A DNA stretch of 64,000 nucleotides from Stenocarpella maydis (lineage: Eukaryota; Ascomycota; Sordariomycetes; Diaporthales; Diaporthaceae): assembly GCA_002270565.1 (NCBI GenBank), contig NQMI01000025.1, forward strand, positions 124,001 through 188,000. Direction: 5' to 3'. The position numbers were made by a program, and so were the translations under genes. The notes under the pieces were generated by a model. That model did not search any database and was not told where the DNA came from. It saw only the letters and a program-made list of their open reading frames with translations. Shown here piece after piece: positions 63,246 through 64,000 of the stretch; positions within the stretch are counted from its first letter, which is position 1; the number at the start of each line of letters is the position of its first letter.

Positions 63246-64000
63246 ATGGACAACAAGTCAGGTACCACAGACTCGATGGAATCTGTCGACGACAAGCCCA
63301 ACAAAGGGGGCACTCAAAAGGATGCATCCACCAGCCAGGCCATGGTGAAGTCCTTGGACAGCATGGTCCACATCGTTTGGTAAGAGCCCATAGGGTCAAG
63401 TGTGCCAGGAAAGATCACTCATGCTTGCATAGCGACTTCTCCGATGTCGTCGTCATCGGGGTAAAAAGCATACATTTCAAGATCCCCCGCAACATCCTAA
63501 CCACAACCTCCATCTTCTTCGACGAGGAGCTCAATTACAGCACCCCGCTGGGGTTCTTCCTCACTGTCGACGACGTTGATGCTGAGCTATTCAACACCTA
63601 CATCGACGTGCTCCTCAAGTCGGCCTGCTCACCAGGCTTCAGGATCCGAAGGTGCAACGGCCACCCCAATGGAAGCTGGATCACCAATCTCGGGTTCCTC
63701 CTCCGACTGTGGCAGCTTGGCAAGCGCTTCAACAGTTACATCATGTGTCTTCTCACGGAGGAGGCCTTGACGTCACAGTACTTTGCCAAATCCACCGCAG
63801 AGAAATGGCAGATGGCGTGCCTCAAATCCGGCGAGGCCCACATGCACCAGATCCTTCTGGCGCTGCAGCAAAACTACATGTTCTGCAAGGATGAGGCAAT
63901 CCCGTTTGATGGAGAGATAGTCTCTGCTTGTGCGAAATTCCCGGCCCCGATGGTGACCAAGCACTTTGATCAGCTCGATCCAGACTTCAGGACAGAGCTT
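63246..64000 (+). CDS. BTB/POZ-like domain protein, 3' partial
   Basis: Proposed exons are 63246-63379 and 63433 to the window end (234 residues visible). The donor is GTAAGA, and the junction gives MVHIVCDFSDVVVIG. After a polar N-terminus (DDKPNKGGTQKDASTSQ), the BTB-like pattern follows: SDVVVIGVKSIHFKIPRNIL, then TTTSIFFDEELNY, FFLTVDDVDAELFNTYIDVL and LGFLLRLWQLGKRFNSYIMC. This is the fungal variant in which the family's usual HK-L---S-YF motif is degenerate (FKIPRNILTTTSIFF). Such proteins are numerous in filamentous fungi and usually of unknown function; BTB domains mediate protein-protein contacts, often with Cul3. The frame is intact to the edge, in contrast to the two decayed genes beside it. 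The rest lies beyond base 64000. Confidence 0.7.

Noticed and set aside
1..64000. CRISPR arrays, bacterial-type operons, integrases or an intact transposon
   Set aside because: No spaced direct-repeat arrays, and no transposase or reverse-transcriptase motifs were found; the gene structures are those of a filamentous fungus.

Overview
The window is a 64 kb stretch of a GC-rich filamentous ascomycete genome (Pezizomycotina, most likely a Sordariomycete). The evidence is short introns of about 50-130 bp with GTRNGT donors, CTRAC branch sites and YAG acceptors, long homopolymer and microsatellite tracts between genes, and gene families restricted to these fungi (Ssr4, fibroin-3-related protein, a C2H2 protein resembling the INO80 subunit Iec1, a DOMON-b561 protein, a HeLo domain). 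I cannot fix the genus from the sequence alone. Exon structures were built by hand from splice consensus and frame continuity.

Layout. 0-14 kb: a truncated S6-kinase-type AGC kinase (Psk1/Ypk3-like), a long intergenic region, a membrane-bound DOMON/cytochrome b561 protein, mitochondrial ATP synthase subunit h, and on the minus strand the C2-domain AGC kinase Sch9. The two kinases belong to the families that act below TORC1. 14-22.7 kb: mostly repeat-rich intergenic DNA with two uncharacterised minus-strand ORFs. 22.7-34 kb: a dense housekeeping block with a small conserved-looking protein, argininosuccinate synthase, a SUZ-domain RNA-binding protein, the cytosolic Fe-S assembly factor Nar1, a four-TM membrane protein, an Iec1-like zinc-finger protein and RanGAP (Rna1). 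35-42 kb: secreted or membrane proteins, namely a GH18 chitinase, a DUF202 protein, a membrane-anchored M24 metallopeptidase and a low-complexity secreted protein with about 30 Gly-Gln-Gln repeats. 43-55.3 kb: the SWI/SNF-RSC subunit Ssr4, 6-phosphogluconate dehydrogenase, an RBM42-like RRM protein and a fibroin-3-related Cys-rich membrane protein.

55.7-64 kb is different in character. It holds a Cys/His-rich gene interrupted by a 19-N assembly gap, a membrane-anchored multicopper oxidase, then AT-rich DNA with two head-to-head decayed genes: a minus-strand gene with a C-terminal TM and a plus-strand HeLo-domain gene with one internal stop. The window ends inside a BTB-like gene. This end looks like accessory sequence next to a conserved core.

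There is no operon-like logic and no secondary-metabolite cluster. The most notable signals are the Gly-Gln-Gln repeat protein, the HeLo pseudogene and its degraded neighbour, a dispersed intergenic motif TACTCCGTA/TACGGAGTA (once as a perfect 16-bp palindrome), and four genes with introns of a multiple of three and no stop, where naive ORF calling gives plausible but wrong proteins.
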